The notes beneath the pieces were generated by a model. The model worked only from the letters and a program-made list of their open reading frames with translations. It was not told the origin of the DNA and did no database searches. From positions 1-60,880 of the forward strand of contig DCVA01000004.1 of assembly GCA_002327925.1 (NCBI GenBank): a stretch of 60,880 bases of DNA. The letters are read 5' to 3'. Position numbers and translations under genes: made by a program. Below, one piece after another: positions 25,356-32,515 of the stretch (position 1 is its first letter; the number at the start of each line of letters is the position of its first letter). This DNA is from Anaerolineales bacterium UBA2200. GTDB taxonomy: Bacteria; Chloroflexota; Anaerolineae; UBA2200.

Positions 25356-26231
25356 CTAGTTCCGGCCGCCGATCAAACCAGCGCCGCCCATCAGGTCCTG
25401 CATTTCGGCCGTAATGGCCTCCTGCCGTGCCTGCTGCAGCTGCAGGGCGAGCTCCTCAGTGAGGCGCTCCGCGTTCCGGGCTGCCCCTTCGGTTAGCTGG
25501 TAGCGGGCCGAATGCTCCGCAACCGCGGAGCGCAGCATAATACCATAGAATGAGGTGCAAAGCCAAAGGGCAAGTGACCGGCGGTACAGGCTGAGCAAAT
25601 CACCCTCGAGAATGGGCGGCCACTGAAGGTCGTCAGCCGTGACCTGCAGAGTCAAGTCAGGCGGCAGGAGTTGCGAGGTCGTGGAGAAATAGCCGGATAG
25701 TCCCCGGCGAACCGCGTGCACCACCTGCACCCCATCGAGCTCGCCTCCCTCATAATCAGAGAGCCACTGCTGGCTCAGCTGCAGGGCCACTGCATAGGGG
25801 GGCAATCCTCGCGAAGGCATTCGCATCGTCCACAGGGGCGACCGGCCCAGGCGTCGGAGCGACTTTTCTGCGCTCTTGCCCAGCGCACCCAGACGCACCT
25901 CAACGCCTTGCTCCTGATGAGCCAGAACGATGGGCACAGCGTGTGCCGCCAGAAGGTCGTTGAGACTCCCGCACAGGCCGCGTTCCGTGCCCAGCACCAG
26001 AACCAGAACTCGCTTCTGCCGGTGCGGGTCCCACGGGGTGCCGCCCGGCGGCAGAGCGTGCCCTACCTGTGAAAGCACGGCCAAGAGTCCCTCGGCGTAG
26101 CGCGCCGTCGACTCTGCTCGGTTCATGGCGAGCATGCGGCTACTGAGGGAAATCGTGCGCATGGCTCCCAGGATGGGCTCCACTGCGGAGACGTTGCTCA
26201 GCCTGGACTGCAGCCTCTCCTGACTATCCAC
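25356..26231 (-). CDS. atpG: N-type ATPase gamma subunit
   Basis: 291 aa, GTG start 3 nt after the DarA-like gene stop. Gamma-subunit pattern: an N-terminal helix with VEPILGAMRTISLSSR, a central LVLGTERGLCGSLN Rossmann strand, and a C-terminal helix ERLTEELALQLQQARQEAITAEMQDLMGGAG. It is the last ATPase gene, as in the N-ATPase order. Gamma is the rotating shaft linking the c ring with the catalytic hexamer. Sequence is divergent from standard gamma, as expected for this class. Confidence 0.9.
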   Translation of the reverse strand: MDSQERLQSRLSNVSAVEPILGAMRTISLSSRMLAMNRAESTARYAEGLLAVLSQVGHALPPGGTPWDPHRQKRVLVLVLGTERGLCGSLNDLLAAHAVPIVLAHQEQGVEVRLGALGKSAEKSLRRLGRSPLWTMRMPSRGLPPYAVALQLSQQWLSDYEGGELDGVQVVHAVRRGLSGYFSTTSQLLPPDLTLQVTADDLQWPPILEGDLLSLYRRSLALWLCTSFYGIMLRSAVAEHSARYQLTEGAARNAERLTEELALQLQQARQEAITAEMQDLMGGAGLIGGRN

Positions 26232-26234
26232 AGA

Positions 26235-26555
26235 CTAGCACCGTTTCATCTGCTCCAGGTCCCAGACGAACACCACCGCTCCCCCTACCTGCGCTATGTC
26301 TCGGGACGGCTCCGGGCCGCAAACCCCCGGAACGTCGACCCGCTCCACCGACACGCAAGAATGGCAGGTTCGGCAGATGATGTCCAGCACCTCGTTCAAG
26401 CTCTGGGCCCGAGTGGCGACGTACAGAGTCTCGTAGGCCTGACGCAGCACGCCGCCTCTGCTCTCCACCGATGTTGCCGTGTGACCCCCGGCCACCAGGG
26501 CATCAATGACGTCGTCGGCCTCATCCTTTGAGATTACTGCCATGACCATCTTCAT
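26235..26555 (-). CDS. DarA/PstA-like (DUF970, PII-like) protein inside the ATPase operon
   Basis: 106 aa. The ATG overlaps the atpA stop by 4 bp (ATGA) and the gene ends 3 nt before atpG, so it is fully embedded. The N-terminus MKMVMAVISKDEADDVIDAL, a TATSVESRGGVLR loop and the C-terminal VGGAVVFVWDLEQM align with cyclic-di-AMP receptors of the DarA/PstA family. Compared with those, Thr28 and Gly34-Gly35 are kept, but the F36 and GNTT40-43 positions read V36 and AYET, so ligand binding may differ or be lost. It has CRTCHSC (C61, C64, C67) plus C79 and C106, absent in the paralogue at 34326-34676 and suggestive of metal or redox sensing. Not a known ATPase subunit. Confidence 0.8.
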   Translation of the reverse strand: MKMVMAVISKDEADDVIDALVAGGHTATSVESRGGVLRQAYETLYVATRAQSLNEVLDIICRTCHSCVSVERVDVPGVCGPEPSRDIAQVGGAVVFVWDLEQMKRC

Positions 26556-28204
26556 GCTTCCATCCCCTTCTGAGGAGAGCGGTGCACTGCCGCGTACTCT
26601 GCGATCAGGGCAACCAGCGTCTTGCGGATCTCGTCGTTCCACTCCCCCTCCCGGTTGAGCTTGTAGTAGAGCTCCGGGTCGTTGCGTTCCACGTAGCGCA
26701 CCAGTTCCGCCTCGAAAGCAGCAACCTCACTCAGCGGCAGATCGTCCACAAAACCCTCGGTGACTGCGCGCAGCGAAATGATTTCGTCCGCCGGCGAGAG
26801 GGGGGCGTTGGGGGCCTGGCCCATGGCAACGGTCAGCCTTTCGCCACGTCGAATCTGGCGCCGGGTGGCTTCGTCTACCTCCGCGCCAAAGCGTGCGAAC
26901 TGCGACACCTCTTCGAACTGGGCCAGCTCCAGACGCAGCATGCCTGCCAGCGCACGCATCGCCGGAGTCTGGGCGGCGCCGCCAACTCGGGAAACGGACA
27001 GACCCACGTTCACCGCCGGCCTGATTCCACGGTTCAGCAGATTGGTGTCCAGAATGACCTGGCCGTCGGTGATGGCGATGACATTGGTGGGGATGTAGGC
27101 CGCGATATTGCCGCTGCGAGTTTCTACGATCGGAAGGGCAGTAAGAGATCCACCCCCCGCCTCTGGACCCAGCTTGCAGGCGCGCTCCAGCAGGCGAGCG
27201 TGCAGATAGAAGACGTCCCCGGGATAAGCTTCGCGACCCGGCGGACGCCTCAGTAGCAGGCTCAACTCACGATACGCATCGGCATGTTTGGACAGGTCAT
27301 CGTAGACCACCAGCACATCATGGCCGTTGTCCATCAGGAACTCAGCCATCGTGCATCCGGCATAAGGCGCCAGGTAGCGCAGTGCGGGAGGGTCATCGGG
27401 GCTGGACACAACCACAGTAGTGTAGGCGAGCGCCTTATTCTGGCGCAGTGTCTCGATGATGGCGAGGGTCGACGACTTTTTCTGGCCGATAGCCACGTAG
27501 ACGCACAGCACGTCGGTGTCCAGCTGGCTCAGAATCGCATCCACAGCCAGCGTCGTCTTGCCTGTCTGCCGATCACCAATGATCAGCTCGCGCTGGCCGC
27601 GCCCAATGGGCGTCAGTGCATCCAGGGTTTTGGTGCCCGTGTGCATCGCCTCGGTCACAGGCACACGCTGGATGATAGTTGGGGCATCTCGCTCCACGTG
27701 TCTGTTCTCAGAGCCGCGAATGGCCCCCCGCCCATCCAGGGCTACCCCGAGCGGATTGACTACTCGTCCCAGCAGCTCCCGGCCCACGGGGACTCTCAGC
27801 CGCCTGCCGGTACCCGTGACCAGTGCTCCCCCATGGATGCCCTCTTCCGTGCCCAGAAGAATCACGTCAATGTGCTCGTGATCCAGATTCAGCACCATGC
27901 CGCGCACGCCGCTCGGAAAGACCACCAACTCGTCGGTCCGCGCCTGAGTAAGCCCCGAGAGGGTCGCCACTCCGTTGCCGACGCGCTGCACCGTTCCGAC
28001 ATCATAGAAATGTACGTCGCCGATCTTATCGGTCGACCTGTCACGAATGAGCGCGAGCAGGCGCTCGACCTCTGCCCCTATCGGACCTGATTCGGCGGCG
28101 CTCTTCACGCCGGCCCTCAGCCGCTTGACCTCTTCCGTCGCCCAGCGCTCTCCGGCGAGCCGGCTTCCGTCCTCTGAGCCAGTGGCCGGCACTTGATCAG
28201 TCAT
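26552..28204 (-). CDS. atpA: N-type ATPase alpha subunit
   Basis: 550 aa from ATG 28204, overlapping the atpF stop. Non-catalytic nucleotide-binding subunit. Visible motifs are the P-loop GDRQTGKTT, VYVAIGQKKSST, the ALPIVETRSGNIAAYIPTNVIAITDGQ segment and NVGLSVSRVGGAAQ. The C-terminus includes GEWNDEIRKTLVALIAEY, typical of the N-ATPase alpha group. Located between atpF and the DarA-like gene, with both junctions overlapping. Confidence 0.95.
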   Translation of the reverse strand: MTDQVPATGSEDGSRLAGERWATEEVKRLRAGVKSAAESGPIGAEVERLLALIRDRSTDKIGDVHFYDVGTVQRVGNGVATLSGLTQARTDELVVFPSGVRGMVLNLDHEHIDVILLGTEEGIHGGALVTGTGRRLRVPVGRELLGRVVNPLGVALDGRGAIRGSENRHVERDAPTIIQRVPVTEAMHTGTKTLDALTPIGRGQRELIIGDRQTGKTTLAVDAILSQLDTDVLCVYVAIGQKKSSTLAIIETLRQNKALAYTTVVVSSPDDPPALRYLAPYAGCTMAEFLMDNGHDVLVVYDDLSKHADAYRELSLLLRRPPGREAYPGDVFYLHARLLERACKLGPEAGGGSLTALPIVETRSGNIAAYIPTNVIAITDGQVILDTNLLNRGIRPAVNVGLSVSRVGGAAQTPAMRALAGMLRLELAQFEEVSQFARFGAEVDEATRRQIRRGERLTVAMGQAPNAPLSPADEIISLRAVTEGFVDDLPLSEVAAFEAELVRYVERNDPELYYKLNREGEWNDEIRKTLVALIAEYAAVHRSPQKGMEA

Positions 28205-28979
28205 TGCCAATATTCTCATTCAGGGTCCCGGCCACTGTACCCCGCATGTCGGCGAGCTGAGCGGCCAGTGAGCTATCCATGACCGTGTCGCCCAGTCGGA
28301 CCCGTACTCCGGCCACCAACTCGGGTTCTACACTCAACTCGATGTTGACGCGGTGGTCAGCAAGGGCTGTGAGGATGCGGGCCAATAGCGCCTGCTGCTC
28401 AGCAGAAAGCTCTCTGGCCGAGGCAACAAAGGCAGTCGCCTCCCGCCCGCCCAGCGAACGGCGCAAAGCCTCAATGCGAGGCATCTCGGTACGGCCCATC
28501 TCGCGAATCCGTTCAGAGAGACGCTGCACCAGTCGGTCGTGGACTTCTACCGGAGTAACCTTGGCCATCACATTGCCGCTGACCTGGAGCACTGTGTCCA
28601 CCAGCTGACCCAGGTGCTGCTCGAGACTCTGCCTGCGCAGCCGCTGGGCGTCGGACTGCGCTTCCCTCAACATGATCTCTGCCTCAGCGCGAGCCTCGGA
28701 CAGCAGCTCCTGTTGATCCACAACGGCCTGACGTCGCACGTCGGCCAGGATGCTGTCGGACTCCTCCTCCAGGCTCTCCGTCTTTTTCTCCAGTTCCGCT
28801 CGAGCCTCCGCCAGCTTCTGGCGTTCTGAGGTCAGCTCGCTCATCAACTGCTCCCGCTCCTTCGCCCTCCTTTCCGATTGGCGCAGCACAGGCTGGAACA
28901 CCCAGCGGTTCAGCACGAACGCCAAAACCAAAAAGTTGATGACCTGGAATATGATCGTTGCTGGATCAAGGGACAACAT
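28197..28979 (-). CDS. atpF: N-type ATPase b subunit with delta-like C-terminal extension
   Basis: 260 aa, far longer than a usual b subunit (about 160). N-terminal membrane anchor (IIFQVINFLVLAFVLNRWVFQPVL), a long charged coiled coil (about 30-130), then a C-terminal part ending GVRVRLGDTVMDSSLAAQLADM that resembles the delta subunit C-terminus. No separate atpH gene exists in the operon, so the peripheral stalk is b plus the fused delta-like region, the arrangement known for N-ATPases. Confidence 0.9.
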   Translation of the reverse strand: MLSLDPATIIFQVINFLVLAFVLNRWVFQPVLRQSERRAKEREQLMSELTSERQKLAEARAELEKKTESLEEESDSILADVRRQAVVDQQELLSEARAEAEIMLREAQSDAQRLRRQSLEQHLGQLVDTVLQVSGNVMAKVTPVEVHDRLVQRLSERIREMGRTEMPRIEALRRSLGGREATAFVASARELSAEQQALLARILTALADHRVNIELSVEPELVAGVRVRLGDTVMDSSLAAQLADMRGTVAGTLNENIGND

Positions 28980-28988
28980 AGCCAGATC

Positions 28989-29252
28989 CTAGAAGAATCG
29001 CGTCAGCAGCGGGTTGGCGAACAGGAGGATCAAGCTGATCAGCAGCGCATAGATAGCCCCCGTCTCCAGGAGGGCCATCGAGATGAATAGCGTGGCCCGC
29101 AGGCGGTCTGCCGCCTCCGGCTGCCGCGTGATTCCTTCAAGCGCCTTCTGCACCGCACGCCCTTCCACCCAGCCGGGAATGGCGGTTCCGATGACCACAC
29201 CCAGCGTTGCGCATATGATGGTTACCACAGTCACGTACGTTTTTGAGTCCAT
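28989..29252 (-). CDS. atpE: N-type ATPase c subunit (rotor ring)
   Basis: 87 aa, two transmembrane helices with a polar RQPEA loop (43-47). The ion-binding carboxylate is E63 in LLETGAIY, with T64 and Y68 matching the Na+-coordination pattern of Ilyobacter-type c subunits; in helix 1, E30 sits where those have Gln32, giving two carboxylates. N-ATPase c subunits characteristically carry such a second acidic residue, and the ion (Na+ or H+) remains debated for the class. ATG directly abuts the atpB stop. Confidence 0.93.
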   Translation of the reverse strand: MDSKTYVTVVTIICATLGVVIGTAIPGWVEGRAVQKALEGITRQPEAADRLRATLFISMALLETGAIYALLISLILLFANPLLTRFF

Positions 29253-29912
29253 TTACTTGCTCCTTCTCTTGGGGGTAGGCTCGGCGGCGGTCACGGCGGC
29301 ACCGACGTAAACGGCAGCGAGCACGGTAAAGATGTAGGCCTGCAAAAGCCCCGTCAGGAGGCTCATAGCCATAAGCGGTAGCGGAACGATAAGCGGCAAC
29401 AGGGAAAAGATCACAGCCACGATCATCTCTGTGCTCAGCACGTTGCCGAACAGGCGCAGCGCCAGGGCGAGTGTCCGGCTGACCTGGCCAATCAGCTCCA
29501 GCGGCAGCATCATCAGAGGGTCGGCCAGACCCCTCAGGTAGCCCAGCAGTCCCCTGCTGCGCACGCCGTAGTAGTGCACGGACATAAACACAACCAGTGC
29601 CAGTGCGGTCGGCGTATTGATGTCACGAGTGGGAGACTGCAGGCCGGGGACCACTCCGATGGAGTTGGAGATGCCGACGAACACGGCCAGGCTGCCCAGC
29701 AGGGCCATGAATGGTTCTGCCGGGCGACCCATGACCATGCTGACGGCATCGGTAAGGAAGTCGAGCAGCAAGTCCAGCGCCGCTGGCCTCTTGCGCCACA
29801 GTAGCGCCGCAACGATGAGCACAATGACCATCATTGCCCAGGTACTGATCACCGTGTCTTTGATCCCCACGCCGAATAGAGTGGTGATGACTCGTGGGAA
29901 AAAGTCGTCCAT
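29253..29912 (-). CDS. atpB: N-type ATPase a subunit
   Basis: 219 aa membrane protein with about five helices. The essential arginine is in LALALRLFGNVLSTEMI, and the C-terminal helix LQAYIFTVLAAVYVGAAV is typical. Forms the two half-channels next to the c ring. Located between atpR and atpE. Confidence 0.94.
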   Translation of the reverse strand: MDDFFPRVITTLFGVGIKDTVISTWAMMVIVLIVAALLWRKRPAALDLLLDFLTDAVSMVMGRPAEPFMALLGSLAVFVGISNSIGVVPGLQSPTRDINTPTALALVVFMSVHYYGVRSRGLLGYLRGLADPLMMLPLELIGQVSRTLALALRLFGNVLSTEMIVAVIFSLLPLIVPLPLMAMSLLTGLLQAYIFTVLAAVYVGAAVTAAEPTPKRRSK

Positions 29913-29924
29913 AACCGCCGTCTC

Positions 29925-30209
29925 CTAACGCGCCACGCGCCTTAGCCACCAAGTTCTGGCCAACAGGAACCCGAATAATCCCAACAGCACGGATGAGAGG
30001 CCGCTGGGTGCTGCCAGGGTCAATATCAGAGCCACCCCGAGAACCCGAAGCAGGGAGCTAACCCGCAGGGCGACAGACTGCGCGTGTCTGCCGGCAGTCA
30101 ACGTCCGAACCTGCCGCCATAGCAGGGCGCCATGAGCGACGCCAGTTGCGATGCCTGCGAGCAGCCAACCGAGTCCCGCGACGGCGGGGTAGAGTACTAG
30201 CCCGAACAA
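29925..30209 (-). CDS. atpR: N-ATPase accessory membrane protein AtpR
   Basis: 94 aa with three hydrophobic segments (AVAGLGWLLAGIATGVAHGALLW, LLRVLGVALILTLAAPSGLS, VLLGLFGFLLARTWWLRR). Position, size and the ARTWWLRR-type ending match AtpR, the class-specific small subunit between AtpQ and AtpB in N-ATPase operons. Overlaps the atpQ stop by 13 bp. Assignment relies mainly on gene order. Confidence 0.8.
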   Translation of the reverse strand: MFGLVLYPAVAGLGWLLAGIATGVAHGALLWRQVRTLTAGRHAQSVALRVSSLLRVLGVALILTLAAPSGLSSVLLGLFGFLLARTWWLRRVAR

Positions 30210-30538
30210 AAGTCCTTATCCTCTTCCTTCTCGCATTCGGCAATGAACCGGTCACGCGCAATTTCCCTGCTCAACGTGCGTCCGGCATTGTACAGTCCAA
30301 CCATCAGTCCGAAGGCGACCAGACCCACCGTCACAGAATAGTCCAGGCCAAATCGCCGCTCGAGCCAGTTTCCGATCAGTGCACCGACACAGATGGGCAG
30401 TCCCAGGTCCCATCCCAGAGACATGGCGCGCATGGCGTCGGCCCATGCGGCGCGCCAGATGGCACGCGACCGCCGTTCCTGGCGCTCGGGCGATGCTCCG
30501 CCGGAATTGACCGACGGAATCGAGTCTTCGGAACCCAA
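30197..30538 (-). CDS. atpQ: N-ATPase accessory membrane protein AtpQ (AtpI-like)
   Basis: 113 aa. A charged N-terminus then two helices (LGLPICVGALIGNWLERRFG and YSVTVGLVAFGLMVGLYNAGRTL), the AtpI/Q domain pattern. In N-ATPase operons atpQ lies between atpC and atpR, as here. Probably an assembly factor for the c ring, by analogy with AtpI. Confidence 0.82.
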   Translation of the reverse strand: MGSEDSIPSVNSGGASPERQERRSRAIWRAAWADAMRAMSLGWDLGLPICVGALIGNWLERRFGLDYSVTVGLVAFGLMVGLYNAGRTLSREIARDRFIAECEKEEDKDFCSG

Positions 30539-30590
30539 AGTGCTTGCCTCCCAGTGACCTGCCGCAACCGTCGCGCCGATGGCGCGAGGG

Positions 30591-30911
30591 TCAGTCCGGC
30601 GCCGTTAGTTCTCTCGTGCCGGGAGAGGCTCCGGTTCCTTCCTCCCCTGCCCGACCTGCCGCCGCTGAGAATACCATCACCTCATCCGCGGATACGCGGA
30701 GAACGCCTGCATCCAGCCCAATAGCATGCTCACCCGTATCGTCGCCGTAGGTCAGCACGCCTGCCCCTGTCTCCGCCAGCAGGGGAGCGTGCCCCCGAAG
30801 GACCCGGATCGGACCACCGTCAGCCAGCGGCACCTGCACCCAGTCGACGCCCGTCAACTGAAGAAGGGTCTCGGCAGGGGTCTGAACCACAAGTCGCCAC
30901 GGAGGAAACAT
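30591..30911 (-). CDS. atpC: N-type ATPase epsilon subunit
   Basis: 106 aa, short, with only the N-terminal beta-sandwich (LVVQTPAETLLQLTGVDWVQVPLADGGPIRVLRGHAPLLAETG). The usual C-terminal helical hairpin that inhibits ATP hydrolysis is missing: the chain ends in a short low-complexity tail. That fits an enzyme meant to hydrolyse ATP and pump ions outward. It starts 6 nt after the atpD stop. Confidence 0.88.
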   Translation of the reverse strand: MFPPWRLVVQTPAETLLQLTGVDWVQVPLADGGPIRVLRGHAPLLAETGAGVLTYGDDTGEHAIGLDAGVLRVSADEVMVFSAAAGRAGEEGTGASPGTRELTAPD

Positions 30912-30917
30912 GAGGCC

Positions 30918-32375
30918 CTACTCGACCGGGCCGTCGGACCCGGCGACAACGGGCCCGGATCCCGGGTTGTCTGAATCGGTGACACGCCTGGCTTTGCCCT
31001 CTGCCTCGTCCACCGTGCCGATCATGTAGAACGCCTGCTCGGGCAGGTGGTCGTACTCTCCGTCCATAATCCCCCGCGCGCCGCGCACCGTTTGCGCCAG
31101 CGGTACGAACCTGCCGGGCAGACCGGTAAAGGGCTCGGCCACGAAGAACGGCTGGGTCAGGAACCGCTGCAGCCTGCGCGCTCGCCTGACCTGCAGTTGA
31201 TCCTCCTCTCCAAGCTCATCCATGCCCAGGATCGCGATGATGTCCTGTAGCTCTTCGTAGCGCGCCAGCATGGACCTTGCCCGCTGGGCTACCCGGTAGT
31301 GCTCCTCTCCAATCAAGGCCGGAGTGAGCATCTTGCTGTAGGACTGCAGGGGATCGACGGCCGGATAGAGTCCCTGGCTGACTCGACGTCGCGAGAGCAC
31401 GGTGGTGGCGTCAAGGTGAGCGAACGCGGTCACAACAGCGGGATCGGTGAGATCATCGGCCGGCACGTAGATGGCCTGGATCGACGTGATGCTGCCACGG
31501 GTGGTGGTGGTGATGCGCTCCTGGAGCTCGCCCATTTCCGTGACCAGGGTGGGCTGGTATCCCACCGAGCTGGGCAGGCGCCCGAGCAGGGCCGAGACTT
31601 CGGCCCCGGCCTGCACGTAGCGGTAGGTGTTATCCATGAAGAGCAGAACCTCGCGGCGTTCCGTCTCGCGAAAATGCTCGGCCATCGTCAGGGCGGTGAG
31701 CGGGGCACGCAGTCTCACACCCGGGGGTTCATTCATCGAGCCAAAAACCAGGATGGTGTTCTCGATAACCCCGCTGCGCTGCATTTCAAGCCACAGCTCG
31801 TTGCCTTCACGGTTGCGCTCGCCCACCCCGGCAAACACGGCGATGCCGCGCTGCTCGCGGATCGTGTGGCGGATCAGCTCGATAATCAGCATGGTCTTGC
31901 CAACGCCGGCGCCGCCAAACAGACCTACTTTCCCGCCACGAGGGTATGGCATCAGCAGGTCGATGACCTTGATCCCGGTGGTAAAAACCCCGCTGCTGAC
32001 TTGTTGCTGCAGCAGCGGCGGAGCGTCCGCGTGGATCGGTCGTCTTTCGGACTCCCCAAGCGGCGGGCCGCCGTCCACCGGCTCCCCGAGCACATTGAAC
32101 AGGCGTCCGAGAGTGACCGGACCCACGGGGACCTGAATCGGCCCACCGCTGTCCGTCACCACCAGACCGCGCCTCAGGCCGGAGGTGTTGCTCATGGCGA
32201 TGGCCCGAACCGTGCGTGGATTGATGTGCTCCTGCACCTCGACAAGAAGGGAAGAGCCATCATCGCGCTTCACACTGAGGGCGTTATAGATGGACGGAAG
32301 GACGCCCGATGGAAACTCGGCGTCCACAACCACCCCCGCTACGCGGGCAACGAATCCGGCTGGCCTCAACGTCAC
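30918..32375 (-). CDS. atpD: N-type ATPase beta subunit (catalytic)
   Basis: About 485 aa. P-loop GGAGVGKTML, the GERNREGNELWLEM segment, LLFMDNTYRYVQAGAEVSALLGR and the arginine-finger-facing motifs SITSIQAIYVPADDLTDPA are all present. Start chosen at GTG 32375 (TTG 32369 also fits the AGGAGG Shine-Dalgarno). The longer frame from 32435 is rejected because a promoter -10 box lies inside it. First gene of the atpD-C-Q-R-B-E-F-A-(DarA-like)-G order that defines N-ATPases, with atpD at the front rather than near the end as in ordinary F-ATPase operons. Confidence 0.95.
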   Translation of the reverse strand: MTLRPAGFVARVAGVVVDAEFPSGVLPSIYNALSVKRDDGSSLLVEVQEHINPRTVRAIAMSNTSGLRRGLVVTDSGGPIQVPVGPVTLGRLFNVLGEPVDGGPPLGESERRPIHADAPPLLQQQVSSGVFTTGIKVIDLLMPYPRGGKVGLFGGAGVGKTMLIIELIRHTIREQRGIAVFAGVGERNREGNELWLEMQRSGVIENTILVFGSMNEPPGVRLRAPLTALTMAEHFRETERREVLLFMDNTYRYVQAGAEVSALLGRLPSSVGYQPTLVTEMGELQERITTTTRGSITSIQAIYVPADDLTDPAVVTAFAHLDATTVLSRRRVSQGLYPAVDPLQSYSKMLTPALIGEEHYRVAQRARSMLARYEELQDIIAILGMDELGEEDQLQVRRARRLQRFLTQPFFVAEPFTGLPGRFVPLAQTVRGARGIMDGEYDHLPEQAFYMIGTVDEAEGKARRVTDSDNPGSGPVVAGSDGPVE

Positions 32376-32415
32376 TTCCTCCTGAGCGATTGGCCCGCAA
32401 GCGGACCATAGAGCA

Positions 32416-32443
32416 ATTATACCCGCAACCGCCAAAAAGGCAA
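32416..32443 (-). promoter_or_regulatory. Promoter of the N-ATPase operon
   Basis: On the minus strand TTGCCT (32443-32438), 16-bp spacer, perfect TATAAT (32421-32416). About 35 nt of leader precede an AGGAGG Shine-Dalgarno and the atpD start. Confidence 0.7.
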
Positions 32444-32515
32444 GCCGATTTGTTATGTCTATCCAGAGCCGGCCGCCTCCGGTGCGGGTCCCACACGCCG
32501 GCTTTGTGTCCGGGA

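Noticed and set aside
31299..32411. 370-codon plus-strand frame
   Set aside because: Antisense shadow of atpD.
32376..32435. N-terminal extension of atpD to the ATG at 32435
   Set aside because: The region contains the -10 box and leader; a GTG/TTG with AGGAGG lies downstream and fits the conserved N-terminus.
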